Assembly (NCBI GenBank): GCA_031769625.1
Contig: JAUIMM010000015.1
Location: 24,919,001-24,983,000, forward strand
DNA from: Taudactylus pleione
Lineage: Eukaryota > Chordata > Amphibia > Anura > Myobatrachidae
Reading direction: 5' to 3'
DNA: 64,000 nucleotides
In this document: positions 11,476 to 22,645 of the stretch, one piece after another
Numbering within the stretch: position 1 is the stretch's first letter
How the letters are laid out: every line of letters begins with the position of its first letter
Notes under the pieces: generated by a model
What the model was told of the DNA's origin: nothing
Seen by the model: only the letters and a program-made list of their open reading frames with translations
Database searches by the model: none
Translations under genes and position numbers: made by a program

Positions 11476-12007
11476 CATTATATATCAGTGTCTCGAACTC
11501 CTCCCTCCACACTGATCATAGCAGGCCAGTACTATGCCCTATAAAACCCCTCAGCGACTGGCTTTCCCTTCACCATACCTCCCTCATGCAGGCACCTTAA
11601 AATGTTTAGTAAATATAAAGGTGCAACAAACAGGCACCACACTGCCAGAACGCACCTTGCTCTTTTTATTTTTTTATGGGGGGGGTGCGCATCTCGGCTC
11701 CTTAGTCATGACATCAAACACACAACGCACACGGTAGTGCCCCTGATGCTGTCTCCTGGCAGGCTGTCAGCTTAGACAGCTGTCCATTGGCGGGATGATA
11801 AGGGCGATCGACCCCCCCCCCCTCTCATGTACACATATCCCTGATTCCTATAAACCCTGCCCACCTAACGGGGCCGCATTAAGCCTTTGGGGGGCCTGCA
11901 GCACTTAAGACAGGGGGTCCTCTTGTCAGCACAATCTCCTGTCTGTGCCCACTGTGTGTACGCCTCCTCCTCCCACAACTCCATGAGGCTGTTAACTAAG
12001 TAGTGTT
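11476..12007. other. C-run-rich stretch, no gene recognised
   Basis: Holds homopolymer runs of C and G and a GGGGCCGCATTAAGCC motif near 11871 that resembles dispersed-repeat termini. Nothing coding is supported. Confidence 0.4.
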
Positions 12008-12665
12008 ATAGATATATATATATATATATTAGGGGTGTGCACCGGCCACTTTTTTCATGTTTTGTGTTTTGGTTTTGGATCTGGATCTTTCTTCGTGTTT
12101 TGGATCTGGATTGGTTTTGCCAAAACCACCCTTCCGTGTTTTGGGTTCTGGGTTTTGTGTTTTGGATCTGTATTTTTTTGAAAAAAAGCATAAAAACAGC
12201 TAAAATCACAGAATTTGTGGGTTTTTCTGCTCCTATGCTATTATTAACCTCAATAACCTTAATTTCCACTCATTTCCAGTCTATTCTGAACACCTCACAC
12301 CTCACAATAGTGTTTTTATGTCCAAAAGGTTGCACCGTGGTAGCTGGATGACTATGCTAAGAGATACGAGTGGGCGGCACAAACACGTGGTCCATCTAGG
12401 AGTGGCACTGCAGTGGCAGACAGGATGGCAGTTTGAAAAACTAGGCCCCAAACAGTACATAATGCAAAGAAATAAAAGAGGTGCAAGATGGAATTGTCCT
12501 TGGGTTATGTTGTATAAACAGGACATGCACACTTTAACAAACCAAACATTTCAGCGCCAGGGTCTGCCACACGACTGTGGCTGAAATGATTGGTTCGTTT
12601 GGGCCCCCACAAAACAAGCTGGCAATTAATCTGTCCCTGCACAAACTGGCTCTACGGAGGCAAGA

Positions 12666-13052
12666 TGTCGTCCTCATCCTCCTCATCCACCGATTCCTCA
12701 CCCTCTTCAGTGTTGTGTACATCCTCATCCTCACAGAGTATTAATTCGTCCCCGCTTGAATCCACAACCACAGGTCCCTCTGTACGTTCTGGAGGCTGGT
12801 CTCCCTGGAAGAGTTGATAATTCATTTTATGAACATCATCTTCTCCACATTTTGTGGAAGCAACCTCCTACACCTTTCGCTGACAAGGTTCCCGGCTGCA
12901 CTAAACACTCTTTCGGAGTACACACTGGAGGGGGGGCAACTCAGGTAAAATAGAGCCAGTTTGTACAGGGACCTCCAAATTGCTTCTTTTTCCTGCCAGT
13001 ACAGGTATGGACTGTCTGACATGCCTACTTGGATGCTGTCACCGATGTAATC
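12666..13052 (-). pseudogene. hAT transposase C-terminal fragment
   Basis: Reading down from 13052: DYIGDSIQVGMSDSPYLYW, then SLYKLALFYLSC, PSSVYSERVFSAAGN and LVSERCRRLLPQN. This is the hAT C-terminal dimerisation domain, used for transposase oligomerisation. A one-base loss near 12830 shifts frame, so the acidic tail (ILCEDEDVHNTEE) that ends the 17703 copy is out of frame here. The upstream join at 13052/13053 goes straight into the ~136-bp repeat, not into transposase core. Not functional alone. Confidence 0.85.
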
Positions 13053-13379
13053 CTTTAACAGACAGACGCACGCTTGTCGCTGCTGCTTTGAGGATGCAAG
13101 TGCGGCTACAGCCCACACAATTCACAAAGACAGAAAGATGAAGAACAATATTTTTATTGTTTGTGTAGCACACTTTGAGGGTGTCACCACCCTTTAACAG
13201 ACAGACGCACGCTTGTCGCTGCTGTTTTACGGATGCAGGTGCGGCTACAGCCCACACATTTCGCAAAGACAGAAAAAAAAAGAAGAATATTTTTATTGTT
13301 TGTGGAGCGCACTTTGAGGGTTACACCATCCTTTAACAGACAGACGCACGCTTGTCGCTGCTGCTTTGAGGATGCAGGT
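13053..13379. repeat. ~136-bp array (type B) bridging the transposase deletion
   Basis: About 2.4 units containing ACAGACAGACGCACGCTTGT, a GATGCAGGTGCGGCTACAGC segment, a poly-T/A part and CACTTTGAGGGTG. It resembles a shortened form of the 160-bp subterminal repeat, lacking the AGCCGGCCCTTTACTTATG segment. Eleven units occupy the same place in the copy at 40244-45191. Confidence 0.85.
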
Positions 13380-13707
13380 GGAATCTAGACGGGATTTGGA
13401 ACCGGGGACACACTACCTCCATCAATTGTCTAAATCCCACTGCACTAATGGCGGATACCGGACGCACGTCTAACACCAACATAGCAGTCAAGGCCTCAGT
13501 TATACGTTTTGCTTCAGAATGACTGCTGTCGTACTTCATCCTCATCGCTAGGGACTGTTGGAGGGTCAATTGTTTAGTAAAAGTAGTGATGTTCCTACTT
13601 CCTCTCTGGGATGATGAACAACTCCCAGCAGCAGCAACAGCACTAGGAGGAAGTTGTTCTTGATCTTTCCCTATTTTATTTTTATCGGAGAAAGTTTGGT
13701 CCTCCAT
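13380..13707 (-). pseudogene. hAT transposase N-terminal/pre-core fragment, BED finger missing
   Basis: Begins at ATG 13707 (MEDQTFSDKNKIGKDQ) and runs through PPSAVAAAGSCSSSQRG, LQQSLAMRMKYDSSHSEAK and VCPRFQIPSRFH to the join with the type-B array. In the 17703 copy about 1.08 kb encoding an N-terminal extension and the BED zinc finger lies between two copies of the KDQE-LPPSA coding repeat; here only one copy remains. After 13380 the frame runs on into the repeat and stops. Confidence 0.85.
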
Positions 13708-13734
13708 TTATGTTATATTGATATATACGTGCGG

Positions 13735-14570
13735 CTAAAGCGCACACAAACACAGAAAATATTTTTTTATTTTTGCTGGAGAGTAGTGCACTTTGTGGGT
13801 TACACCACCCTTTAAGAAATGAGCCTGCCGGCTGTTTACTTATGGGACACAGGCGCACGCTTAGCGCTGCTCCTTTGTTGATGCACGTGCAGCCACAGTG
13901 CACACAATTCACAAACACAGAAAATAATTTTTTTTTTGGTTTGGACTGGAGTGTACATTGGGGGTTACAGCACCCTTTAACGGTCAAGGCAGCCGGCCCT
14001 TTACTTATGACACAGGCGCACGCTTGGCACTACTTTGTTGATGCACGTGCGGCTACTGCGCACACAATTCACAAACACAGAAAATATATATTTTTTTGGT
14101 TTGGAGTGTACTTTGGGGGTTACAGCACCCTTTAACGGTCAAGCTAGCCGGCCCTTTACTTATGACACAGGCGCACGCTTGGCACTACTTTGTTGATGCA
14201 CGTGCGGCTACTGCGCACACAATTCACAAACACAGAAAATATATATTTTTTGGTTTGGAGTGTACTTTGGGGGTTACAGCACCCTTTAACGGTCAAGCCA
14301 GCCGGCCCTTTACTTATGACACAGGCGCACGCTTGGCACTACTTTGTTGATGCACGTGCGGCTACTGCGCACACAATTCACAAACACAGAAAATAATTTT
14401 TTTTTTGGTTTGGACTGGAGTGTACTTTTGGAGTTACAGCACCCTTTGACGGTCCTGCCAGCCGGCCCTTTACTTATGACACAGGCGCACGCTTGGCACT
14501 ACTTTGTTGATGCACGTGCGGCTACTGCGCACACATTTCACAAACACACTAAACATATTATTTTTTTAGC
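13735..14570. repeat. 160-bp subterminal tandem array (type A), about 5 units
   Basis: Each unit holds GGCGCACGCTTGGC, TTGTTGATGCACGTGCGGC, CACACAATTCACAAACACAG, a poly-T stretch, GGGGGTTACAGCACCCTTTA and GCCAGCCGGCCCTTTACTTA. The period is about 155-160 bp. The repeated 70-84 codon frames are artefacts. The same unit occurs at 21430-21960 and 40755-42405. Confidence 0.9.
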
Positions 14571-15239
14571 ACTTGGGGGAGCACCCCTGATGGACAGAGC
14601 ACCCCCTGGACAACACTACAGCACCCCTTTAGGACTGGGACACTGCACAGGACTTTGGAGTGGACACAGCCCCTATGGAGAACTGACTGCACAACACAGT
14701 CCAGCCAGCCCCTATGGACTTTGAAGTAGTGGACACAGCCCCTATTAACAACAGCAGCACAGCACAACACAGCCAGCCCCTATGGACTTTGAAGTAGTGG
14801 ACAACAGCAGCACAGCGCAGCACAGCACAGCACAACACTACTCTGCACTACACTACACTACACTACACAGCCCAGCCAGCCCTAACTCCCACCCTCCCTC
14901 TTCACTGTCCACAGCCGAGTGAGAAAATGGCGCAGACGCGGGTACCTTATATAGGATCCAAAACCTGCGAGACTCGGAAGGCGGGATGATGACGTTTTGC
15001 CTCGATTTCAGATCCGAGTCAGGCGGGAAAAGTCGAGCCTGACTTGGATCGGCCTCGGATAGGGGGGGCTCGGGGGGGTTCGGATTTCAGAAATCCAAAC
15101 CCGCTCACCCCTAATATATATATATATACACACACCCATACATATAAACCATTCTGTTGTGTAGTACATGTAAACTTCATCTCCTTATAAATATTGTATG
15201 ATTTGGTCACTTTCCACTTCCCAACAACTCATCACTCCC

Positions 15240-15470
15240 ACCCTTATATAATATATTTAAGGATCCCCTCATCCCTTATATATTTAATTATCTTCTCACT
15301 CCAATCCCTTATATTAAATGATCCATCTCCTCACCCTCAGCCCTTATATAATTAATGATCCTCCCTCACCCCCAGCCCTTATATAAATAATGATCCTCCC
15401 TCACCCCCAGCCCTTATATAATTAATGATCCTTCCTCACCCCCAGCCCTTATATAATTAATGATTCCCCT
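15240..15470. repeat. Minisatellite, about 36-bp unit
   Basis: About six units of CACCCCCAGCCCTTATATAA followed by TTAATGATCCTCCCT. Starts just right of the hAT element at 12030-15113. Confidence 0.85.
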
Positions 15471-16434
15471 TTCCTCACTTACTTCTGCTAACTGGGATGG
15501 GCTGCGTTCAGCTCAGTCCTCCCAGAGTCCTCTTGTCTTCTCGGGGCATGAGACAGACGCAGCGCTGATTCTTTTTGTCCCCGCAAGACCGCCGGAGGAG
15601 GAAGCAAGAAACAGTGACAGGGCAGGTGCCCTACCACTGCACAGGCTGGGGAGGGGACCGATTCTGCTAGTCTCCAGCCTCCACCGCCGGCAGTTGAGCA
15701 GCGCGGTGGAGGCTGGAGATGAGCAAAATTGTCCCCGCCCCCCCTTAATCCAGCCCTGTCACCTAATGACCTGCTGGGTTTAGCTGCTGCCTGTCAAGTG
15801 CAGCCGCGCACGTGGCCCCGGAGTACAACAGCGCGATGTTGTCAGCTCCCAGTTAGTCTTCGGCCAGCCAGCAGGCGCGGAGCCTCCGGACAACTTCGGC
15901 GTCTGTAGCTCATGCTCCACCGGAATCGCCCTCCCTATGTGCCTGCCAATAGCACCCCTACAGAGTGTGTTGAGTGCGGGAGCCATGGGTGAGGTGGAGA
16001 TATAATTGACAGACAGGCAGGGCTGCAATGAGGGTGCAGGGCGCAACACTACTGATATACACAGCAGCGTGCACCCAGTATAATAGATATTGCGATGGGA
16101 GGCCGGTTCCGCCCCAGGGCATGCTGCGCTATGTGCGGTGGCACCGCGTGCACCTCCCTAGTTACGGCCCATCCCCCAGGTACTCCTCCTGTGTCTTTGC
16201 ACTCACTGTAAAGTGACATTTTCATAACCCTGAGGGCCCTGCTTATGTGGGGCTGGCGTGTAAGATTCAAATTCTAGCAATACTGTTATACAATACAGCA
16301 CTTGGACTGCTGCCATCAGTAAAAAAGCTGAAATAATATAAGAGGTCAATGTTATACAATTTCTTACCAGACTTTAACGTGGCTGCTCAATGGGATGAAA
16401 TGGCGTGTGTGTATGTGTATGTGTAGTGGATGTT
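15471..16434. other. GC-richer stretch, no gene supported
   Basis: Several overlapping frames (15460-15783, 15780-16049 and others) have no domain I recognise. A self-complementary pair around CTCCAGCCTCCACCGC (15673-15715) suggests a hairpin. Confidence 0.4.
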
Positions 16435-16615
16435 ATAATGGCAAAATATGAACAGAATGCATTATAGTTCATCATAATATGAACTGGGAGCACTGTAATA
16501 TGGTACAATATGAACTGGAGGCTCCGTAATGTGGCACTATATGAACTGAGGGCACTGTAATGTGGCATAATAAGAACTTGGGGCAGTGCAATGTGACATA
16601 ATATGACACTGCCCC
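16435..16615. repeat. Minisatellite of about 35 bp (ATATGAACTG-GGCACTGTAATGTGG)
   Basis: About five imperfect units. Related bits reappear at 16800-16870, on the other side of a unique ~180-bp segment, suggesting the array was once longer and was interrupted. Confidence 0.7.
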
Positions 16616-16887
16616 AAACAAACTTTCTAAAGAGTGGAAAAGAGGACAAAGAGAAACTGCCCATTCAAATAATTGATTTTATAGAATGTACTTCATTAAT
16701 GCTAGCTAAAACCTGATTGGTTGCTATAGGATACTTCTCAGATTGTCTTCTTTTCTATTTCTTTAGAAGATTTGATAGATCTTCCCAACTGTGAATCACA
16801 ATACAATATGAACAATATGAAATGGGCACACATGTTCTATAATGTGAACTAGAGCACGATTATGTGTAATAACACTAACTATGGCAC

Positions 16888-17519
16888 CAGGGGCAAACGC
16901 AGGCTTTTTAGGGGGGGTTTCCATATATCCCGGTCAGCCCCAGCCCCAAACAACCAGCCCCACACAGCCCCTGTTCCAGCCAGACAGTACCCTGCCCAAG
17001 CCAGACAGTACCCTGCCCCAGTCAGACAGCCCCTGCACCAGATAGCCACCCCAGTCAGCCTGTCCTAGGCCCAGCCAGCTATCCCCAGATAGCCATCCCC
17101 TGCCCAACACAGCCAGCCAAAGCCCGATAGCCAGCCTACCCCCAGACAGCCAGCCCAAACCCCACACTTACCTGATGCTTGTGCTTTGCATAGCGGGCGC
17201 GGGGATCGGCAGCGTCGGAGCGAGTGGGCCCCCTCTCTGTCTGGGCCTCCAGTCAGTCCATGATGGCCTCCGTCCAGGCCCTGGTTATCACTGCGCACTG
17301 CCCGGCAACTGTAGGTTCAGCTGTCAGTGCTTCCGCATCAGGGAGTATGAAAGCCACCTGATTCAGAAGCGCTGACTGCTTAACAGGCAGCGGCTGGGCA
17401 GCTCCAAGGGTGGCCCACTGATAGTGCAGAGACAAGGTTGTCCTTGTCTCTGAAAAAAAAAATTTGTTTGGTCAGGGGGGTTTCTGGGTACTCAGAAACC
17501 CCCCCTGCGTGCGCTACTG
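16888..17519. mobile_element. hAT-type MITE, 632 bp, copy 1
   Basis: Starts CAGGGGCAAACGCAGG and ends CCTGCGTGCGCTACTG (inverted match). A perfect 8-bp duplication TATGGCAC lies at 16880-16887 and 17520-17527. Just inside both ends are G-rich and C-rich GGGGGGTTTC / GAAACCCCCC motifs. The middle is CAGCCAGCCC-rich. Same terminus style as 46708-47265. No transposase. Confidence 0.9.
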
Positions 17520-18317
17520 TATGGCACTACTACTGTCGTTATGGTGCTCACAAAATTCTGGCTATGCCCCTGGTTCTCACCATGTCCCCTGACCAATTTG
17601 CCTCACACTCCCTCCACTCCCCTTCACCTACTGCCTGTGAGCACTTAGCCCACCTCTTCATCCTGTCCCTTTATCCCATCACTTTGCTCTCTTACTTCAA
17701 ACTAGGGGTGTGCACCGGCCACTTTTCGTGTTTTGGATCTGGATCTTTTTTCGTGTTTTGGATCTGGATTGGTTTTGCCAAAACCACCCTTCCGTGTTTT
17801 GGGTTCTGGGTTTTGTGTTTTGGATCTGTATTTTTTTGAAAAAAAGCATAAAAACAGCTAAAATCACAGAATTTGTGGTTTTTTTCTGTTCCTATGCTAT
17901 TAATAACCTCAATAACATTAATTTCCACTCATTTCCAGTCTATTCTGAACACCTCACAATATTATTTTTAGTCCAAAAGGTTGCACCGAGGTAGCTGGAT
18001 GACTATGCTAAGCAACACGAGTGGGCGGCACAAACACGTGGCCCATCTAGGAGTGACACTGCAGTGGCAGACAGGATGGCAGTTTGAAAAACTAGGCCCC
18101 AAACAGTACATAATGCAAAGAAAAAAAAGAGGTGCAAGATGGAATTGTCCTTGCGCCCTCCCACCCACCCTTATGTTGTTTAAACAGGACATGCACACTT
18201 TAACAAACCAATCATTTCAGCGCCAGGGTCTGCCACACGACTGGGGCTGAAATTATTGGTTCATTTGGGTCCCCACAAAACAAGCTGGCAATTAATCTGT
18301 CCCTGCACAAACTGGCT

Positions 18318-19304
18318 CTACGGAGGCAAGATGTCGTCCTCATCCACCGATTCCTCACCCTCTTCAGTGTTGTGTACATCCTCATCCTCACAGAGTATTA
18401 ATTCGTCCCCGCTGGAATCCACCACCACAGGTCCCTCTGTACATTCTGGAGGCTGGTCTCCCTGGAAGAGTTGATAATTCATTTTTAGGAACATCATCTC
18501 ATTTTGTGGAAGCAACCTTCTACGCCTTTCGCTGACAAGATTCCCGGCTGCACTAAACATTCTTACGGAGTAGACACTGGAGAGGGGGCAACTCAAGTAA
18601 AATAGAGCCAGTTTGTATAGGGGCCTCCCAAATGCCACTTTATCCTGCCAGTACAGGTACGGACTGTCTGACATGCCTACTTGGATGCTGTCACTGATGT
18701 AATCCTCCACCATTCTGTCAGTGGTGACAATATCATATGCAGTGACAGTAGATATGTCAGAAACTGTTGCCAGGTCCTTCAGTCCAGACCAGATGTCCAA
18801 ACTTGGTCCTTCCTGCCCTGCATCACCACCAGCGGGTTGCTTAGGATACCTAAGTTGTTTCCTGGCAGCCCCAGTTGTGGGAGAAAATGAAGAAGGAGCT
18901 GTTGACGTGTCACGTTCCGCTTCAGGTGACAGTGTTTTCACCAGCAGGTCTTTGCACCTCTGCAGGCTTGTGTCGGCCGGAAAGAGAGACACCACATAGG
19001 CTTTAAACCTAGGATCGAGCACGGTGGCCATAATGTAGTGGTCTGATTTCAACAGATTGACCACCCTGGAATACTGGCAAAGCGAATGAAGGGCTCCATC
19101 CACAAGTCCCACATGCCGAGCGTAATCGCTCCGTCTTAGCTCCTCCTTCACTTTCTCCAGCTGCTTCTGCAAAAGCCTGATGAGGGGAATGACCTGACTC
19201 AAGCTGACAGTGTCTGAACTGACTTCAAGTGTGGCAAGTTCGAAGGGCTGGAGAACTTTGCACAACACGGAAGTCATTCTCCACTGCGCTTGAGTCAGGT
19301 GCAT
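18318..19304 (-). pseudogene. hAT transposase, C-terminal part with dimerisation domain
   Basis: Open for 328 codons from 19304. It starts MHLTQAQWRMTS and VLQPFELATLEVS, typical of ZBED-like hAT transposases, continues through RLLQKQLEKVKEEL and MATVLDPRFKAYV, then DYISDSIQVGMSDSPYLYW and the dimerisation motif LALFYLSCPLSSVYSVRM, and ends in an acidic tail (DEDDILPP). In the two derivatives the motif reads SVYSERVFSAAGN; here the Glu is Val, an odd change at a usually conserved spot. The frame upstream is shifted near 19340, so this is the tail of a broken gene, not a separate protein. Confidence 0.9.
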
Positions 19305-19390
19305 ACCCCCTCCTTTGTCATAGGTGGATGTATAGGCTTGAATGGCCTTTGCTGCTCCTCCATCCTCTGAAGCATATAGAGGGTTGAGTT

Positions 19391-19834
19391 CTACCGCATC
19401 ACAACCTCTTGCTTCAGGTTATGGCGGGGCAGGTTCAAGAGTGTTTGCTGGTGCTCCAGTCTCCAGCACACAGTTGCTGAATGGCGAAAGTGGACAGAAA
19501 CTTTTTGGGCCACCCAAATCGTCTCCAGCATGCCTCTGTTGATTTTCAGAAAATTCTGCACCACCAAATTTATTGTGTGAGCAAAACATGGGACGTGCTG
19601 GAATTTGCCCAGATGTAATGCCCGCACAATATTGGTGGCATTGTCAGATATCACAAATCCCCAGGAGAGTCTAAGTGGGGTAAGCCACTGGGCGATGATT
19701 TCCCTCAGTTTCTCTAAGAGGTTGTCGGCGGTGTGCATCTTACTGAAACTGGTAATACACAGTGTAGCCTGCCTTGGAACGAGCTGGCATTTCTGAGATG
19801 CTGCTACTGGTGATGCTGCTGTAAGGTGATACAT
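19391..19834 (-). pseudogene. hAT transposase, central catalytic part
   Basis: Contains KMHTADNLLEKLREIIAQWL, the second catalytic-Asp motif VISDNATNIVRAL and the C-x-AHTINL motif (VPCFAHTINLVVQNFL) of ZBED/hAT transposases. It ends VVMR then TAG, where the family normally has a Trp (RWNSTLYML), so a Trp codon became a stop. A second lesion, a frameshift, follows near 19340 before the downstream part. The true join to the upstream fragment lies near 19810. Confidence 0.88.
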
Positions 19835-20156
19835 CTACCCAGTGGGCTGTCACAGTCATATAGTCCTTAGTCTGCCCTGTTCCACTTGTCCATATGTCCG
19901 TGGTTAAGTGGACATTGGGTACAACCGCATTTTTCAGGACACTGAGGACACTTTTTCTGATGTTTCTGTACAGTCTCGGTATCGCCTGCCTAGTGAAGTG
20001 GAATCTAGATGGGATTTGGAACCGGGGACACACTACCTCCATCCTTCTAAATCCCACTGCACTAATGGCGGATACCGGGCGCACGTCTAACACCAACATA
20101 GCAGTCAAGGTCTCAGTTATACATTTTGCTTCAGGATGACTGCTGTTGTACTTCAT
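19740..20156 (-). pseudogene. hAT transposase, start of catalytic core
   Basis: Reads MKYNSSHPEAKCITETL, VLDVRPVSAISAVGF, VCPRFQIPSRFHFTRQAI, VPNVHLTTDIWTSGTGQ and MTVTAHWVD. The TTDIWTS segment holds the first catalytic Asp of hAT transposases. The frame leaves the true reading path near 19810, where the following fragment takes over. The segment after FQIPSRFH is exactly what is missing from the elements at 12030 and 40244. Confidence 0.88.
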
Positions 20157-20183
20157 CCTCCTTCGCTAAGGACTGTTGGAGGG

Positions 20184-20966
20184 TCAATTGTTTAGTAAAA
20201 GTAGTGGTGTTCCTACTTCCTCTCTGGGATGATGAACAACTCCCAGCAGCACAACAGCACTAGGAGGAAGTGGTTCTTGATCTTTCTCAGCGGCAGCAGT
20301 AGGCATAGCAATGCAGGATCTTCCAGAGGAATCCCGGATAGGAGAGTCAGTCATGCCAGTGACATGGCCTGCAGGACTACTTCCGATCCTGACTGAGGAA
20401 ATTGATGAGGAGGGAGTTGATGGTGTGGTTTGCAGGCGCTTGGATACAACAGGACAAAGGGATTTTGGTGTCCTTGGACTACTTATGGTCTTAGCCAAAG
20501 TTTCTGAACTTGACAGTAACTTTTTATGAAAGCGCTGCAGGTGACGTATAAGAGAGGATGTTCCTAGGTGGTTAACGTTCCTACCCCTACTTATTTCACC
20601 TTTACATATGGTACATATGGCAAGACAGTTGTCTGGATTTGGATAGAAATATTGCCAGACCAAAGAGGTGGAATGTTTGTACTTCTGCCCAGGCATGACC
20701 GTGATGGGCTTTTTCATCCCACAGACAACAACTGTATCCCCCAGAACCTGATTTAAACAAACCACATCACCTTCAGAATCCTCCTGGCCAACTTCCTCCT
20801 CAGCACCAGCTACACCAGTATCCTCATCCTGTTGTACTTCAACAGTGACATCTTCAATTTGCATATCAGCAAGTGGACTGTGGGTGCTCCTTTCAGCACT
20901 TGCAGAGGGCATGCAAATGGTGGAAAGAGCCACCTCTTCCCGTCCAGTGCTGGGAAGGTCAGGCAT
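20184..20966 (-). pseudogene. hAT transposase, BED zinc-finger part
   Basis: 260-codon frame. After an acidic stretch (VEVQQDEDTG, GQEDSEGDVV) there is a BED zinc finger at about residues 97-150: SLVWQYFYPNPDN with the aromatic pair, CTICKG giving the two Cys, and LIRHLQRFHKK giving the His pair. BED fingers bind the transposon ends. A Ser/Pro-rich linker follows, then KDQEPLPPSA. Compared with 13333-13707 one base is lost in the CAGCAGCA run near 20250, shifting the last ~25 codons out of frame. Confidence 0.9.
20256..20285. repeat. 30-bp direct repeat, downstream copy
   Basis: Encodes KDQEPLPPSA on the minus strand and matches 21340-21369 at 28 of 30 bases. The derivatives at 13639-13668 and in 40244-45191 have a single copy and lack the ~1.08 kb between. 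Confidence 0.9.
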
Positions 20967-21408
20967 TGCAACTTGGACTCTCCTTGGGGATTTGTGATAT
21001 CTTCTTAGAACACAGAGTTCTTCGCTGTGCTATTGCCAGCTTAACTTGTTTGATTTTTGTAGCAGCAGGAGGAGGGCTTCCATCGTCATGTGAAGCTGAA
21101 CCACTAGTCATGAACATAGGGATAGACCTTAGCCGTTCCTTGCCACTCCGTGTCGTAAATGGCATATTGGCAAGTTTACATTTCTCCTCAGATGATTTAA
21201 ATGTTTTTTTTAAGGTAATTTTCCTGAATTTTGTCATTTGGGATTTTATATGCCCTCTATTATGACATTGGGCATCGACCTTGGCAGACGACGTTGATGG
21301 TATTTTATTGTCTATGTCATGACTAGTGGCAGCAGCTTCAGCACTAGGGGGAAGTGATTCTTGATCTTTCCCTATTTTATTTTTAGGGGCCAAAGTTTTG
21401 TCCTCCAT
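20963..21408 (-). pseudogene. hAT transposase, N-terminal extension
   Basis: Starts at ATG 21408 (MEDKTLAPKNKIGKDQES), followed by LPPSAEAAATSHDID and a basic stretch (KSQMTKFRKITLKKTF), ending ESPSCNA before a stop. The BED-bearing frame begins four bases inside its end in another frame (SPRRVQVAMPDLP), so a frameshift separates them. The start is supported by the same ATG in both derivatives (13707 and 42426). The function of this extension is unknown. Confidence 0.75.
21340..21369. repeat. 30-bp direct repeat, upstream copy
   Basis: Encodes KDQESLPPSA on the minus strand. Partner of 20256-20285; together they bound the segment deleted in the derivatives. Confidence 0.9.
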
Positions 21409-21429
21409 TTATGTTATATTGATATATAC

Positions 21430-21960
21430 GTGTGGCTAAGGCGCACACAAACACAGAAAAGAAGAATTTTTTACTTTTCTTGGAGTGCACTCTGGGGGTT
21501 ATAGCACCCTTTATGGTCAAGCCAGCCGGCCCTTGATTTATGACACAGGCGCACGCTGGGCGCTGCTCCTTTGTTGATGCACGTGCAACCACAGTGCACA
21601 CAATTCACACACACAGAAAATATTTTTTTATTTTGTTTGGAGTGCACTTTGGGGGTTACAGCACCCTTTAACGGTCAAGCCAGCCGGTCCTTGATTTATG
21701 ACACAGGCGCACGCTTGGCGCTACTTTGTTGATGCACGTGCGGCTACAGCGCACACAATTCACAAACACAGAAATTTTTTTTTTTTTTTATTTGTTTGGA
21801 GTGCACTTTGATGGTTACACTACCCTTTAACAGAGGAGCCAGCCGGCCCTTTACTTATGACACAGGCACACGCTTGGCTCTACTTTGTTGATGCACGTGC
21901 TGCTACTGCGCACACAATTCACAAACATAGAAAAAAAAATGTTTTAATTTTTTTTTGGAG
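21430..21960. repeat. 160-bp subterminal tandem array (type A), about 3 units
   Basis: Same unit as 13735-14570, with CACACAATTCACA, a poly-T part and GCCAGCCGGCCC. Units are more diverged from each other than in the array at 40755-42405. Confidence 0.9.
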
Positions 21961-22645
21961 TGCACTTTGGGGGAGCACCCCTGATGGACAGATTATCCCC
22001 TGGACAATACTACAGCACCCCTCTAGGACTACAGCCTTTATGGGACACTGCACAACACAGTCCAGCCAGCCCCTATAGACTTTGGAGTGGACACAGCCCC
22101 TATGGACAACTGACTGCACAACACAGCCCAGTCAGCCCCTATGACAGCAGCACAACAGAGCCCAGTCAGCCCCTATGACAGCAGCACAACATAGCCCAGC
22201 CAGCCCTTATGGACAACAGCAGCACAACACAGCCCAGTCAGCCCCTATGGACTGAGTGGACACAGCCCCTATGGACAACAGCAGCACAACACAGCCCAGC
22301 CAGCCCTATCTCTCACCCTCCCTCTTCACTGTAGACAGCCGGAGAGAGAAATGGCGCCGATGCGGGGACCTTTTATAGAATCCAAAACCCGCAAGATCCA
22401 GAAGGCGAGATGATGACGTTTTGCCTCAATTTCAGTTCCGAGTCAGGCTGGAAAACCCAAGCCGGACTCGGTTCCCGTCTCGGATCGGGGGGGTTCAGAT
22501 TTCAGAAATCCAAACCCGCTCATCCCTACTTCAAACATGCACTCTTCTCTCCTATCCTCAAAAACAACAGCTACTGCATCTTTTCTCTGCTTCTCTTTAC
22601 AAGCAAAGTCCTCAAACAGTTTAAAAAGTAACCAGATGTTTACAC

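Larger units (their letters stand above)
12030..15113 (-). mobile_element. hAT (ZBED-type) deletion derivative, 3084 bp
   Basis: Starts TAGGGGTGTGCACCGG and ends CCCGCTCACCCCTA; the imperfect inverted termini share TAGGG-TG-GC. The flanks are ATATATAT at 12022-12029 and 15114-15121; because the site is a TA repeat the duplication is consistent but weak evidence. It aligns with the near-complete element at 17703-22528 at both ends but lacks the BED finger and the catalytic core. It contains a ~136-bp repeat block in place of the core and about five 160-bp repeats near its right end. Confidence 0.9.
17703..22528 (-). mobile_element. Near-complete hAT element with ZBED-type transposase, 4826 bp
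   Basis: Starts TAGGGGTGTGCACCGG and ends CCCGCTCATCCCTA, flanked by the perfect 8-bp duplication CTTCAAAC (17695-17702 and 22529-22536), the hAT hallmark. The left subterminal region repeats TTTGGATCTGGA; the right one carries GATGACGTTTTGCCTC and CGGATCGGGG. In between, on the minus strand, is a full-span but broken transposase (18318-21408) followed by about three 160-bp repeats. It is the best template for the two deletion derivatives in the window. Confidence 0.95.

Noticed and set aside
15460..16270. GC-richer segment with several frames as a CpG-island exon
   Set aside because: No recognisable protein motif; frames overlap on both strands and carry no consistent signal.
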